Notes: generated from the sequence alone by a model not told the origin. A stretch of DNA of 64,000 bases from Aminobacter ciceronei (GCF_014138625.1 NZ_JACJHY010000009.1:1-64000), one strand, 5' to 3'. Positions 26,491-35,105 are shown, counted from the first letter of the stretch. Program-made: numbers and translations.

Positions 26491-27341
26491 TGCGTATCCT
26501 TCAAGAGCGCGTAGAACTCAAGGAAATCCGACGGCGGTGCAAGCTTCAATCTGTTCTCGAAATTGGTCCACCGTTCAGTGCCGCATTCGTAGGGAACATG
26601 GCCTCGTCCATTCGAGAAGTGGTAGAGGAGTGTTCTCGCCCGGAGCCCGTAGCCAAAATCAGCTATCTGGTCGAGAATGTTCCGAACGTCCTCCGAAAGC
26701 TGAAATTGCGGCTCAAGTGTCCGAAGGGTCCAAGATGACAAACGGCTTGCGCTCCACAGTATCTCTGAAAGGCTCGCATTGCGACCAAGATCTTCCCATG
26801 CCGCCAGGATGTGGGCGCGACTATCTCTCTTTGCGTTTTGGGTGTTGTACGGTTCCAGCATGACGCTTACCGCCTCGTCATAGCCTGCAAATGGCGTCTC
26901 GAAATGCAGCAAAGCCACGTCACTTAGGTCCTCCGGGCAGCTTTCCCTTAGTTTCGTAACCACATCCGCCCTGGAAACAACGATCTCGATGCATCCTACG
27001 ATGTCGGCTTCATCGTTGCACGAGCGCTGATGGCGGCAATCTTCATCGAGCCCGTCCCAGCCTTGCTTCTGCTTATCTTTCAGTTGCGAAAAAATTGTGC
27101 GGTCAGGAAAGTGGACCAGAAAATCATCAATAAAACAAAGCGCTTGCGCTTGTAGGTAGATGTTTGTCCCATCGTTTTCCGACATGAGACATTCTACAGC
27201 TAGTTGAATAATACGTGACAGTGCGTACTCACGCTCGTAGGCAGCCCCTTTGTCGGCACTGTCTCCGCCGCGGCGTTTCCTCTCGACTCTCTTCCGAGGC
27301 TCGACACCAAGAAGAGTCTCAATCTGATCGAGGGTCAACAT
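26487..27341 (-). CDS. possible PD-(D/E)xK-type nuclease (Cap4/DUF4297-like pattern)
   Basis: A 284-residue protein, first gene of the pair with the UPRT-like gene. Around residues 75-100 it reads CFIDDFLVHFPDRTIFSQLKDKQ, that is an acidic DD, a spacer and QxK. This is the layout of the D...(E/Q)xK active site in DUF4297/Cap4-type dsDNA nucleases, with the preceding DKGAAYEREYALSRII helix carrying a likely first Glu. The C-terminal part is helical with no named domain. The ATG at 27341 is used; a TTG at 27353 is also possible. The family link is from pattern only and needs a profile search. Confidence 0.6.
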   Translation of the reverse strand: MLTLDQIETLLGVEPRKRVERKRRGGDSADKGAAYEREYALSRIIQLAVECLMSENDGTNIYLQAQALCFIDDFLVHFPDRTIFSQLKDKQKQGWDGLDEDCRHQRSCNDEADIVGCIEIVVSRADVVTKLRESCPEDLSDVALLHFETPFAGYDEAVSVMLEPYNTQNAKRDSRAHILAAWEDLGRNASLSEILWSASRLSSWTLRTLEPQFQLSEDVRNILDQIADFGYGLRARTLLYHFSNGRGHVPYECGTERWTNFENRLKLAPPSDFLEFYALLKDTQ

Positions 27342-27544
27342 CTCAATGAACAATCTCTGACAAAGTAGGGCTCTGCCCGCTAGCGAATCCGCATGTCATA
27401 TCATGGCCATCAAGCAAGAGCGCTCAATTGAGGTACCTGGACTAAGTAGTCTTTGCGCCGTCGCGACTGGTGGAGAATTCCTGCAGCGGGATACCTCTCG
27501 CGTAGGGCAATTGGGACGCGGAATGTTTGGTCGCTGTTGCCCCG

Positions 27545-27584
27545 CGACCTCTGTGAGGTGCCTCACTCCACGACACAGAGGTCG
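27545..27584. repeat. 11-bp perfect inverted repeat with nested hairpin
   Basis: CGACCTCTGTG is repeated in inverse as CACAGAGGTCG with an 18-base spacer. The spacer itself holds GAGGTGCCTC, a smaller inverted repeat. There is no T-run. It could be a structured RNA, a protein-binding site or the remains of a mobile-element end. Confidence 0.6.
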
Positions 27585-27649
27585 AGGGACCTGCGTGTTC
27601 CTTGTGTGCTTCCGAGGTTTCCGTACACTTTTCTGGCCGTAGCGGACGC

Positions 27650-27681
27650 GAATGCCCGGACACACTGGTGTCGGGGCATTC
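27650..27681. repeat. 14-bp near-perfect inverted repeat, four-base loop
   Basis: GAATGCCCGGACAC pairs with GTGTCGGGGCATTC across an ACTG loop, with a single mismatch. The shape is that of a terminator stem but no T-run follows on either strand. Confidence 0.6.
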
Positions 27682-27765
27682 GTCGACTATGTGAGCCGAC
27701 TTCGAGTGTCGGATGAGCCATATATCTTGACGCTGAGCAAGTTACGGTGACGCGTCAGGCGTCTT

Positions 27766-28080
27766 CTAACGGCCGAACTTCACGTCTGTAGTTCCGGGTA
27801 AATATCCCGCATATCCCGCGTATCCCGGATATCCCGGATAACCGGGGTATCCAGGATATCCGGGATATCCTGGATACCCCCTGTAGGAAGGGGAAACTTT
27901 GCGCAGCAGGCGATTTCCGAAGATCGAACCTAGGTAGGTTCCGCTGGTGTCGACCGCGTCGTCGTCGCTCCACGGAAACCATCCCACCCATTTGCCTTTG
28001 ACATCGAATAGATACTTATCATGGGGTGACCGCCTAAACGCGATCCACTTGCCACTTCTGTCGAAGAGATGCTGAACCAT
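27766..28080 (-). CDS. Tyr-Pro-Gly repeat protein, probable beta-flower family
   Basis: A 104-residue protein. The first 60 residues show repeated short strand pairs with FDRSGKWIAF, YLFDVKGKWVGW, VDTSGTYLGSIF; such G(K/T)W/YhGxh repeats fit the small 4-fold beta-flower proteins. Residues 66-92 are nine tandem triplets (YRG, six YPG, two YAG), giving a flexible Tyr/Gly-rich tail. No signal peptide is seen. The DNA of the tail is an imperfect 9-base tandem repeat (27805-27885). Function unknown. The family name is a resemblance, not a search result. Confidence 0.6.
   Translation of the reverse strand: MVQHLFDRSGKWIAFRRSPHDKYLFDVKGKWVGWFPWSDDDAVDTSGTYLGSIFGNRLLRKVSPSYRGYPGYPGYPGYPGYPGYPGYAGYAGYLPGTTDVKFGR
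27805..27885. repeat. imperfect 9-bp tandem repeat (TATCCCGGA-like)
   Basis: Nine degenerate copies encoding Tyr-(Pro/Ala/Arg)-Gly, or its complement, inside the beta-flower-like gene. The copies differ mostly at third positions. It may change in copy number through slippage. Confidence 0.7.
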
Positions 28081-28138
28081 TCAACGAACCTCGAGATCTT
28101 TCGTGTGTTTTTTGAGGCTCACCCTCCAGGCCGGGTAA

Positions 28139-28158
28139 AGGCGGCCGATCGGCCGCCT
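28139..28158. repeat. 20-bp perfect palindrome
   Basis: AGGCGGCCGATCGGCCGCCT reads the same on both strands. Such a palindrome could bind a dimeric regulator or form a cruciform. It directly abuts the first copy of a 13-bp direct repeat. Confidence 0.7.
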
Positions 28159-28282
28159 CAGGAACACAACATTGGCTTTCAGGAACACAACTTTGGGTGT
28201 CCGCCCATCAGGGAAGCGCTTCTTTCAACCAAGAGTTCGGCAACAGGTATCGCCGAACTCGCACTTTCCCTTTCGCCCATAA

Positions 28283-28312
28283 GCTGAGCCCCAATTTCCT
28301 ATGGGGCTCAGC
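28283..28312. terminator. 11-bp stem hairpin downstream of nrdJ
   Basis: GCTGAGCCCCA pairs perfectly with TGGGGCTCAGC across an eight-base loop, about 100 bases past the nrdJ stop codon on its strand. No T-run follows, so termination is likely but not proven. Confidence 0.45.
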
Positions 28313-28408
28313 GAATTCTCACCAGAGACAGACCTTAAGTCGCGCTAGAGCCAAAATGCTTCCCGCAGAGACAAAAGCAGGTCGCATTTATACCACTGCT
28401 GGCCAGCC

Positions 28409-31400
28409 TCAGCTGCACCCTGATGTCGCGCCGCAGGTGTCGCACTTTTCGCAGGTGCCGTTTCGGACCATGGTGAAGTTCTGGCACTCGGAGCAGGAGT
28501 TGCCGGTGTAGCCCTGCAGCATCGACTTGGCGCGGCGGTCGGCGGCGACTTTCTTGGCGTCGGAGGCTTCCTGGGCGGCGGCGTCGGTGAACAGCGACGT
28601 CGTCACCGTTTCCTCCGTCTCCTCAACGGTGATTTCCTCGGCCAGTTCCTTGGCGCGCTCCTCATAGTCGCGCTTGTAGGCGGTCGATTCCTCAGCCGAG
28701 ATCGCAGCCTTTGGCGACAGCGACAGCACGTTGGAGCCGGAGAAGGCGGTCACCGGTGTCGCGCGCGCCGGGGCGGTGGTGGCCGAACCCTTGGGGTCGT
28801 TGCCGGCGCCGGCCGAGACGACCTTGAGCGGCGAGGCACCGCGGGTCAGGCCCTTGGAGAAGGGCAGGGCCTTGCCTTCGGTGATGCCCTTGCCAAGTGC
28901 GGTCTTGTCGAAGTCCGACTGGTCGACATGGGCGAGGTCGTGGCGGCCGAGGTAGCTGACGGCGAGCTCGCGGAAGACGTAGTCGAGGATAGAGGTGGCG
29001 TTCTTGATGGCATCGTTGCCGATGACCATGCCGGCCGGCTCGAACTTGGTAAAGGTGAAGGCTTCGACATATTCATCGAGCGGCACGCCGTACTGCAGGC
29101 CGAGCGAGATCGCGATGGCGAAGTTGTTCATCATCGCACGGAAGGCAGCGCCTTCCTTGTGCATGTCGATGAAGATTTCGCCCAAGCGGCCGTCGTCGAA
29201 CTCGCCGGTGCGCAGATAGACCTTGTGGCCGCCGACGACAGCCTTCTGGGTGTAGCCCTTGCGGCGGTTCGGCAGCTTCTCGCGGTCGCGGTAGAGACGC
29301 TCGATGACGCGCTCGACGATCTTTTCGGTGACCTGTACCGCCTTGGCGGCGGCAGGTGCTGCGATCAGCGCCTCGACGACCTCGTCTTCATCCTCGTCCT
29401 CGTCAGCGATCAGCGAGGCATTTAGCGGCTGCGACAGCTTCGAGCCGTCGCGGTAGAGCGCGTTGGCCTTCAGCGCCAGCTTCCATGACAGCATGTAGGC
29501 GCTCTTGCAGTCCTCGACCGTCGCCTCGTTGGGCATGTTGATGGTCTTGGAGATGGCGCCCGAGATGAAGGGCTGGGCTGCCGCCATCATGCGGATGTGG
29601 CTGTCGACCGAGAGATAACGCTTGCCGATCTTGCCGCAGGGATTGGCGCAGTCGAACACGGCAAGGTGCTCTTCTTTCAGGAAGGGCGCTCCCTCGAGGG
29701 TCATCGCACCGCAGACATGGATGTTGGCGGCTTCGATGTCCTTCCTGGAGAAGCCGATGGCCGGCAGGATTTCGAACGAGAAATCGTTGAGCTGCGCGTC
29801 GGTGAAGCCAAAAGTCTCCTTCACCCAGTCGGCACCCAGCGTCCACTGGTTGAACACGAACTTGATGTCGAAGGCGCTCTTCAGCGCCGCATTCAGCGCT
29901 TCGATCTTCTCGTCGGTGAAGCCCTTGGCCTTCAACGAGCCGGGGTTGATGCCAGGTGCCTGGTTGAGATTGCCGTGGCCGACTGCATAAGCCTCGATCT
30001 CGGCGATCTGGGCCTCGGTGTAGCCGAGCGTGCGCAGCGCCTCGGGTACTGCACGGTTGATGATCTTGAAGTAGCCGCCGCCGGCGAGCTTCTTGAACTT
30101 GACCAGTGCGAAGTCAGGTTCGATGCCTGTGGTGTCGCAATCCATGACCAGGCCGATCGTGCCGGTCGGCGCGATCACGGTTGCCTGAGCGTTGCGGTAG
30201 CCGTGCTTTTCGCCCAGCTCGATGGCGAGGTCCCAGGCAGCGCGGGCGTGGCTGACCAGCTCCTGCTGCTTGACGTCGCTTGCCACCAGCGGCACCGGAT
30301 TGACCGACAGCTTCTCGTAGCCGTCCTTGTCGCCATAGGCGGCGCGGCGGTGGTTGCGCATGACACGCAGCATGTTGTCGGCGTTGCGGTCGTAATCGGC
30401 AAAGGCGCCGAGCTCGGAGGCCATCTCGGCCGAGGTGGCATAGGCAATGCCGGTCATGATCGCGGTCAGAGCTGCGCCGATGGCGCGGCCTTCGTCGCTG
30501 TCATACGGAATGCCCGAGGTCATCAGCAGGCCGCCGATATTGGCATAACCCAGACCAAGCGTACGGTACTCGTAGGACAGCTTGGCGATTTCCTTGGACG
30601 GGAACTGCGCCATCATGACCGAGATTTCGAGCACCATGGTCCACAGCCGCACGGTGTGCTCGTAGGCGGCGATGTCGATGCTGCCGTCGGCGTTGCGGTA
30701 GGGCAAAAGGTTGATCGACGCCAGGTTGCAGGCGGTATCGTCGAGGAACATGTATTCCGAGCACGGATTGGAGCCGCGGATCGGGCCGGCAGCCGGGCTG
30801 GTGTGCCAGTCGTTCATCGTGGTGTTGAAGTGCAGGCCCGGATCGGCCGAAGCCCAGGCGGCGTAGCCGATCTTTTCCCACAGGTCGCGCGCCTTGAGCG
30901 TCTTCATCACCTTGCCGTCCTTGCGGGCGGTCAGGTGCCAGTCGCCATCGGTTTCCACGGCGCGCAGGAAGTCGTCCTTGAGCGAGACCGAGTTGTTGGA
31001 GTTCTGGCCCGAAACGGTGAGGTAGGCTTCCGAATCCCAGTCGGTGTCGTAGGTCTTGAACTCGATCGAGGTGTAGCCCTGCTTGGCGAACTGGATGACG
31101 CGGTAGATGTAGTTTTCCGGCACCGCGTTCTTCTTGGCGGCCTTGATCTCGCGCTTGAGCGCGGTGTTGATCGCCGGATCGAAGCAATCGTCATCCTGGC
31201 CTTCGCAGTTGACGCAGGCAGCCATGATCTTGGCGAGGTGCTGCTTGACGATCTTGGAGCCGGTGACGAGTGCTGCGACCTTCTGCTCTTCCTTCACCTT
31301 CCAGTCGATATAGGCCTCGATGTCGGGGTGGTCGGCGTCGACGACGACCATCTTGGCGGCGCGGCGGGTGGTGCCGCCTGACTTGATGGCGCCGGCGGCA

Positions 31401-32188
31401 CGATCGCCGATCTTGAGGAAGCTCATCAGGCCCGACGAACGGCCGCCACCGGACAGCTTTTCGCCTTCGCCGCGCAGCATCGAGAAGTTGGAGCCGGTGC
31501 CCGAGCCATATTTGAACAGCCGTGCCTCACGCACCCACAGGTCCATGATGCCGCCCTCGTTGACGAGGTCGTCCTGGACGCCCTGGATGAAGCAGGCATG
31601 CGGCTGCGGATGTTCGTAGGACGACTTCGACTTGGTCAGCTTGCCGGTGAAGGGGTCGACATAGAAGTGGCCCTGGCCGGGACCGTCAATGCCATAGGCC
31701 CAGTGCAGGCCGGTGTTGAACCACTGCGGCGAGTTCGGCGCGACCCGCTGGGTGGCGAGCATGTAGGCCAGTTCGTCCTTGAAGGCGCGGGCGTCGCCTT
31801 CGGACTTGAAATAGCCACCCTTCCAGCCCCAGTAGGTCCAGGTGCCGGCGAGGCGGTCAAAGACCTGACGGGCGTCGGTCTCGGAGCCATAGCGTTCGTT
31901 CTCGGGCAGCTTTTCCAGTTCGGCTTCGTCGGGGATCGAGCGCCACAGGAAGGAGGGGACGTCGTTCTCCTCGACCTTCTTCAGGCGGGCGGGCACCCCG
32001 GCCTTGCGGAAATATTTCTGCGCCAGGATGTCGGCAGCGACCTGGCTGAACTGCGCCGGCACGTCGATGTTGTCGAGGCGGAACACCACCGAACCGTCGG
32101 GGTTCTTGATCTCGGATAGGGCCTTGCGGAATTCGATCTCCGCATAGGCCGATTGTCCATCCTTGGTGAAACGCCGCTCGATGCGCAT
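28409..32188 (-). CDS. nrdJ: adenosylcobalamin-dependent ribonucleoside-diphosphate reductase
   Basis: Class II ribonucleotide reductase, 1259 residues, which makes deoxyribonucleotides using adenosylcobalamin and needs no oxygen. Visible features include [25 protein letters not shown] (substrate and catalytic Cys region), [19 protein letters not shown], and a Cys-rich zinc tail ([13 protein letters not shown] then [14 protein letters not shown]) typical of the long rhizobial NrdJ with its C-terminal TSCPD-like extension. The long length matches this group. Start 32188 is preceded by an AAGGA ribosome-binding site. It stands alone, with a long leader and a NrdR-like box upstream. A large antisense frame (29597-31381) is a shadow. 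Confidence 0.97.
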   Translation of the reverse strand: MRIERRFTKDGQSAYAEIEFRKALSEIKNPDGSVVFRLDNIDVPAQFSQVAADILAQKYFRKAGVPARLKKVEENDVPSFLWRSIPDEAELEKLPENERYGSETDARQVFDRLAGTWTYWGWKGGYFKSEGDARAFKDELAYMLATQRVAPNSPQWFNTGLHWAYGIDGPGQGHFYVDPFTGKLTKSKSSYEHPQPHACFIQGVQDDLVNEGGIMDLWVREARLFKYGSGTGSNFSMLRGEGEKLSGGGRSSGLMSFLKIGDRAAGAIKSGGTTRRAAKMVVVDADHPDIEAYIDWKVKEEQKVAALVTGSKIVKQHLAKIMAACVNCEGQDDDCFDPAINTALKREIKAAKKNAVPENYIYRVIQFAKQGYTSIEFKTYDTDWDSEAYLTVSGQNSNNSVSLKDDFLRAVETDGDWHLTARKDGKVMKTLKARDLWEKIGYAAWASADPGLHFNTTMNDWHTSPAAGPIRGSNPCSEYMFLDDTACNLASINLLPYRNADGSIDIAAYEHTVRLWTMVLEISVMMAQFPSKEIAKLSYEYRTLGLGYANIGGLLMTSGIPYDSDEGRAIGAALTAIMTGIAYATSAEMASELGAFADYDRNADNMLRVMRNHRRAAYGDKDGYEKLSVNPVPLVASDVKQQELVSHARAAWDLAIELGEKHGYRNAQATVIAPTGTIGLVMDCDTTGIEPDFALVKFKKLAGGGYFKIINRAVPEALRTLGYTEAQIAEIEAYAVGHGNLNQAPGINPGSLKAKGFTDEKIEALNAALKSAFDIKFVFNQWTLGADWVKETFGFTDAQLNDFSFEILPAIGFSRKDIEAANIHVCGAMTLEGAPFLKEEHLAVFDCANPCGKIGKRYLSVDSHIRMMAAAQPFISGAISKTINMPNEATVEDCKSAYMLSWKLALKANALYRDGSKLSQPLNASLIADEDEDEDEVVEALIAAPAAAKAVQVTEKIVERVIERLYRDREKLPNRRKGYTQKAVVGGHKVYLRTGEFDDGRLGEIFIDMHKEGAAFRAMMNNFAIAISLGLQYGVPLDEYVEAFTFTKFEPAGMVIGNDAIKNATSILDYVFRELAVSYLGRHDLAHVDQSDFDKTALGKGITEGKALPFSKGLTRGASPLKVVSAGAGNDPKGSATTAPARATPVTAFSGSNVLSLSPKAAISAEESTAYKRDYEERAKELAEEITVEETEETVTTSLFTDAAAQEASDAKKVAADRRAKSMLQGYTGNSCSECQNFTMVRNGTCEKCDTCGATSGCS

Positions 32189-32215
32189 CGGTCGATTTCC
32201 TTTTGTCTATATATA

Positions 32216-32258
32216 GCGTCTTTCGCGGGAGATTTCCCGTTGCTGATGCGAAAGACGC
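32216..32258 (-). promoter_or_regulatory. nested stem-loop in the nrdJ 5' leader
   Basis: GCGTCTTTCGC (32216-32226) is perfectly inverted at 32248-32258, enclosing a smaller CGGGA/TCCCG stem. It lies directly upstream of the ribosome-binding site of nrdJ and would be in the mRNA leader, so it may affect translation. I do not see the conserved cobalamin riboswitch elements, so it is not called one. Confidence 0.5.
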
Positions 32259-32423
32259 AAGCCCGTTGATCCGGCTGCCTGGACAGCCGGTTGCCTTTTC
32301 CCGGACTAGCCGCCGCCTGGCTGGAGAATCTCCTTGCGGAGACTGCTTTCCTCAAGCCTGCGGCCCGCACCGGGCCCGTCGAACTGAAACTTTGATTGCG
32401 ATTCCCTCATGGAGGGACAACTC

Positions 32424-32439
32424 ACACTATCTAGCGTTC
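32424..32439. promoter_or_regulatory. weak second NrdR-like box
   Basis: ACACTATCTAGCGTTC matches the NrdR consensus (acaCwAtATaTwGtgt) at about 11 of 16 positions. It lies 29 bases from the stronger box, near the three-helical-turn spacing of known NrdR box pairs. Confidence 0.4.
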
Positions 32440-32452
32440 AGGCTGCCTGCAA

Positions 32453-32468
32453 ACACTAAATATAGTGT
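32453..32468. promoter_or_regulatory. NrdR box upstream of nrdJ
   Basis: ACACTAAATATAGTGT is an almost perfect match to the NrdR-binding consensus and is itself palindromic. NrdR represses ribonucleotide reductase genes when dATP is high, so its position some 280 bases before nrdJ fits. The relevant nrdR gene is not in this window. Confidence 0.7.
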
Positions 32469-32821
32469 TAACAGAAGATTTCCGCCAGTCCCCAATTTTT
32501 ACCCGCAAACCTCTTGGACACCCCGGAACCGCGCGCGAAACCACCCCGTCTGTGGGGGTGCAAATGCGAGCGGGAACTCACTAAATCTGGAGAAAAGGAC
32601 CGGCCTCAGAACTTTCCGGTCACGTGCTCAACAAGCGCGCTTGAGTCATAAAAAGCGACTCGGCCGTTAACGTCAAGAAGTCGTTTATGCAGTTTTTGTG
32701 ACCCCAACATCTTGTGTGTCACTTGTGTGGATAACGGGGAGAACCGGCCGCGTGAACGAAGCCGGCGAAAGGGCGGTCAGGGCGGGCCGCGAACCCTAGA
32801 CTGCGCGGGCGCAAGCCCGTT

Positions 32822-33313
32822 TCAGGCGGCGAATTTTCCGTGCGCGGCACCGAAGGACGAGATCAGCCGGCAAAGATCGGGTTCGTTGACCATGCGCGCG
32901 GCTTCACTGGGCGAAACCCACTTGCGCGTGCGCTGGCGCCGCTCCTTCCACTTCTCGGCGACCTTGCGCACCTCGAGCGGATAGACGAGCACCTCGCAGG
33001 CGACCTGCTCGCCGTTGGAAAGCTCCTTGAGATAGAAATAGCGGCCGGCTTCGTGGGTGTCGACCGATCCGCTGAGGCCGGCTTCTTCGCTCGCCTCGCG
33101 CGCTGCGGTCTCGCACAGCCGTTCGGACGGTTCCGGCCAGCCCTTGGGCAGCACCCAGCGTCCGGTGTCGCGGCTGGTGATGAGCATGACCTCGATGCCG
33201 GTTGCAGTGCGGTGCCAGGGCAGGGCGGCGACCTGCATTCGGCACGGCGTCGCGCCGAACAGGCGGCGAATCCGCTCAAGAAGGTGATTGTGGTAGCTTG
33301 GCTTCATAAGCAT
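32822..33313 (-). CDS. NUDIX hydrolase
   Basis: A 163-residue NUDIX-family pyrophosphohydrolase that cleaves nucleoside diphosphates linked to another group. The NUDIX box runs GWPEPSERLCETAAREASEE and then AG, with the REASEEAG core conserved. N-terminal block: QVAALPWHRTATGIEVMLITSR. The C-terminus is charged (WKERRQRTRKWVSPSEA). Starts at 33313 and 33307 are both possible. Substrate cannot be predicted. It is followed by no partner gene on its strand; a palindromic repeat lies upstream. Confidence 0.9.
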   Translation of the reverse strand: MLMKPSYHNHLLERIRRLFGATPCRMQVAALPWHRTATGIEVMLITSRDTGRWVLPKGWPEPSERLCETAAREASEEAGLSGSVDTHEAGRYFYLKELSNGEQVACEVLVYPLEVRKVAEKWKERRQRTRKWVSPSEAARMVNEPDLCRLISSFGAAHGKFAA

Positions 33314-33416
33314 CGGCAGTCCCACCCAGCCAGAAGACTCATATGCCGCGTAACGAATTGTACGGTTAATCCTCCGTAACAAAAGTAAATAGATTGATAA
33401 TGAAGGCGCCCGGCAC

Positions 33417-33460
33417 GCATCGGCCCGAAAATCGAAATCGATTTTCGGAAAACACGATGC
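33417..33460. repeat. GCAT-flanked palindromic repeat (rhizobial type)
   Basis: A 44-base element with outer arms GCATCG/CGATGC and an inner perfect 10-bp stem (CCGAAAATCG/CGATTTTCGG). Its shape matches the dispersed palindromes common in Rhizobiales and it resembles the copy at 62247-62288 in the core CCGAAAA...TTTTCGG. Confidence 0.65.
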
Positions 33461-33558
33461 GAACCCTGGATAGTCAGAGCGTCCTTTGCGCGTCCGAACA
33501 GGACGCGCGGCGCTCTAACGGCCGGGCCGCTCGAGACTTCGGAGACAGGCGTCGCGGC

Positions 33559-34056
33559 TCAGCCCATGTGGTCTTCGGCGATGGGCTTCTGGTAGGTGAA
33601 GCCGAGATCCCAGGGGAAATAGATCCAGGTGTCCTGCGACACCTCGGTCACGAAGGTGTCGACCAGCGGCCGGCCTTTGGGCTTGGCGTAGACGGTGGCG
33701 AAATGCGCCTTGGGCATCATCGCGCGCACGATCGCGGCGGTCTTGCCGGTGTCGGTCAGGTCGTCGACGATCAGCACGTTCTCGCCTTCGCCTTCGAGCA
33801 GCGAGGGCGTGATCTCCTTCAGCACCTGCAGCTGACCCTGCGAGGTGTAGTCGTGATAGGAGGCGATGCAGATCGTCTCGATCAGGCGGATGCCGAGTTC
33901 GCGTGAGATGATGGCCGCGGGCACCAGGCCGCCGCGGGTGATGCAGACGATCGCCTTCCACTGCGGGTTGACGCCGGCGAGACGCCACGCGAGCGCACGC
34001 GCGTCGCGATGGAACTGGTCCCAGGATACGGGAAAGGCTTTTTCGGGAAGGGACAT
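33559..34056 (-). CDS. gpt: xanthine phosphoribosyltransferase
   Basis: A 165-residue phosphoribosyltransferase of the purine-salvage pathway, converting xanthine or guanine to the nucleotide with PRPP. The PRPP-binding motif [14 protein letters not shown] is clear near residues 94-107, and [17 protein letters not shown] is the typical upstream block. The C-terminus ([12 protein letters not shown]) matches Gpt (WIYFPWE). Start 34056 gives the expected length. Cytosolic enzyme. It has its own upstream region before the stress-protein gene. Confidence 0.93.
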   Translation of the reverse strand: MSLPEKAFPVSWDQFHRDARALAWRLAGVNPQWKAIVCITRGGLVPAAIISRELGIRLIETICIASYHDYTSQGQLQVLKEITPSLLEGEGENVLIVDDLTDTGKTAAIVRAMMPKAHFATVYAKPKGRPLVDTFVTEVSQDTWIYFPWDLGFTYQKPIAEDHMG

Positions 34057-34173
34057 TTGACGCGCACTCCGGCTCGGCGCGCCATATGGCGCGGAAATAT
34101 GGGAATGCAGGCGGAATTAGCCGGAAAGCCCCGTCCTTGGCAAGGGCGGGGCGGCAGGAGTTGTGCGGTAATC

Positions 34174-35013
34174 TTACCGCGACAGCAGGATAGCCGTGTC
34201 GCCGGCCTGCAGGACGTTGCGGGTGACGCCGCCGAACAGGAATTCGCGGATCCAGGAATGGCTGTAGGCGCCCATCACCAGGAGGTCCGCGCCGGTTTCG
34301 ACAACCTTGTTGTGGATGACGGCATCGACCGTGTGGCCGCGCGATTCCTGAACACTGACCGACACTTTGGCGCCATGGCGGGCAAAGGCGGAGGCGATCT
34401 CCGCACCTGCCGCGTCCATGCTCTGGGCTGCTGTTTCGACCGGATCGATGACCAGGATTTCGGTGGCGTCGGCCTCGATGATGAAGGGCAGGGCGTCAAA
34501 GGCAGCGCGGGTGGCTTCGCGGCTGCCGTTCCAAGCGATCAGAATGCGGCGGAATGTCGAGATCAGCGGCGCGGCATGCGGCACGACAAGCACCGGCCGG
34601 CCTGCCTCGTAGATCAAAGAGTCTATATCGGCGGCAACAGAGTCCTTCGCATCCGGAGATGCCTGGGCGACGATGACGATGTCGGCGCAACGTGCGCTTT
34701 CGACCCCCGACAGCGCGCTGTCGCCGGAAAAGCTCTCGAAACTGCGCCATTCGAACGACACGCCCGACGTCTCGATGCGCGACAGGAATGCCTTCTGCAC
34801 CTTTTCGGCGCGCTCCTTGCACAGGTCGGCATTGGCCTGGATGAATTCGGTGTCGGGAAATCCGACAGCCGTCGTGTAGGGCATGGCCAGCGCCTCGGCG
34901 TGGACGCCGATCAGGTGGCTTTCGTGCCGGTCGGCAAACGGGATCGCCACGTCGAGAACGCGGCTGACGTCGCGTTCGCTCTGGATGATGGCAACGATTG
35001 TCTTGAACGGCAT
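34174..35013 (-). CDS. universal stress protein (tandem Usp domains)
   Basis: A 279-residue protein with two universal stress protein domains. The first runs KTIVAIIQSERDV to PVLVVPHA, the second from RRILIAWNGSREATRAAFDALP to the ATP-binding-type signature MGAYSHSWIREFLFGGVTRNVL. A strong AGGAGGG site lies before the ATG at 35013, which is chosen over an upstream start at 35049. Such proteins often respond to oxygen limitation or stress; an FNR/FixK-like site lies upstream. Confidence 0.93.
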   Translation of the reverse strand: MPFKTIVAIIQSERDVSRVLDVAIPFADRHESHLIGVHAEALAMPYTTAVGFPDTEFIQANADLCKERAEKVQKAFLSRIETSGVSFEWRSFESFSGDSALSGVESARCADIVIVAQASPDAKDSVAADIDSLIYEAGRPVLVVPHAAPLISTFRRILIAWNGSREATRAAFDALPFIIEADATEILVIDPVETAAQSMDAAGAEIASAFARHGAKVSVSVQESRGHTVDAVIHNKVVETGADLLVMGAYSHSWIREFLFGGVTRNVLQAGDTAILLSR

Positions 35014-35081
35014 GGAACCCTCCTTTGTGCGCAGAAATCTGCTCAGCAAAGAAACACTATCATGCGGCTACTTGTTCCCAT

Positions 35082-35095
35082 GTGACCTGGATCAA
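35082..35095. promoter_or_regulatory. possible FNR/FixK-type site upstream of the stress gene
   Basis: On the minus strand it reads TTGATCCAGGTCAC, close to the FNR/FixK consensus TTGAT-N4-ATCAA but with the second half imperfect. It is centred about 75 bases before the start codon of the universal stress protein gene, a usual distance for class II activation. Confidence 0.35.
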
Positions 35096-35105
35096 GTGTT
35101 TGGGA

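Larger units (their letters stand above)
27354..27765. other. intergenic region with two strong inverted repeats
   Basis: About 410 bases between the nuclease-like gene and the Tyr-Pro-Gly repeat gene. It holds the hairpins at 27545-27584 and 27650-27681. The open frames on both strands here share no recognisable protein pattern, so no gene is called. Confidence 0.5.
28081..28408. other. junction region between island and core, with palindromes and direct repeats
   Basis: About 330 bases between the beta-flower-like gene and the nrdJ stop. It contains a perfect 20-bp palindrome (28139-28158), two 13-bp direct repeats starting TCAGGAACAC (28158-28170 and 28179-28191), and an 11-bp stem hairpin (28283-28312). 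No gene is seen. It coincides with the change from accessory to core genes. Confidence 0.55.
32189..32821. other. long intergenic region upstream of nrdJ
   Basis: About 630 bases holding the nrdJ control region: the stem-loop at 32216-32258, a second small inverted repeat (CCGGCTG/CAGCCGG near 32270), NrdR-like boxes at 32424-32468, and beyond 32500 AT-rich and unassigned sequence. No gene is seen on either strand. Confidence 0.6.

Noticed and set aside
27803-27885. Tandem repeats as a CRISPR array
   Set aside because: The repeat unit is 9 bases, in frame with a Tyr-Pro-Gly protein tail, and has no spacers.
29597-31381. 594-residue reading frame antisense to nrdJ
   Set aside because: It is a shadow of the high-GC nrdJ gene: no ribosome-binding site, no protein pattern, and Val/Gly/Asp-heavy composition typical of an antisense frame.
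32189-32480. Cobalamin riboswitch upstream of nrdJ
   Set aside because: Stem-loops are present but the conserved B12-box and core elements were not found, so only NrdR boxes and hairpins are reported.
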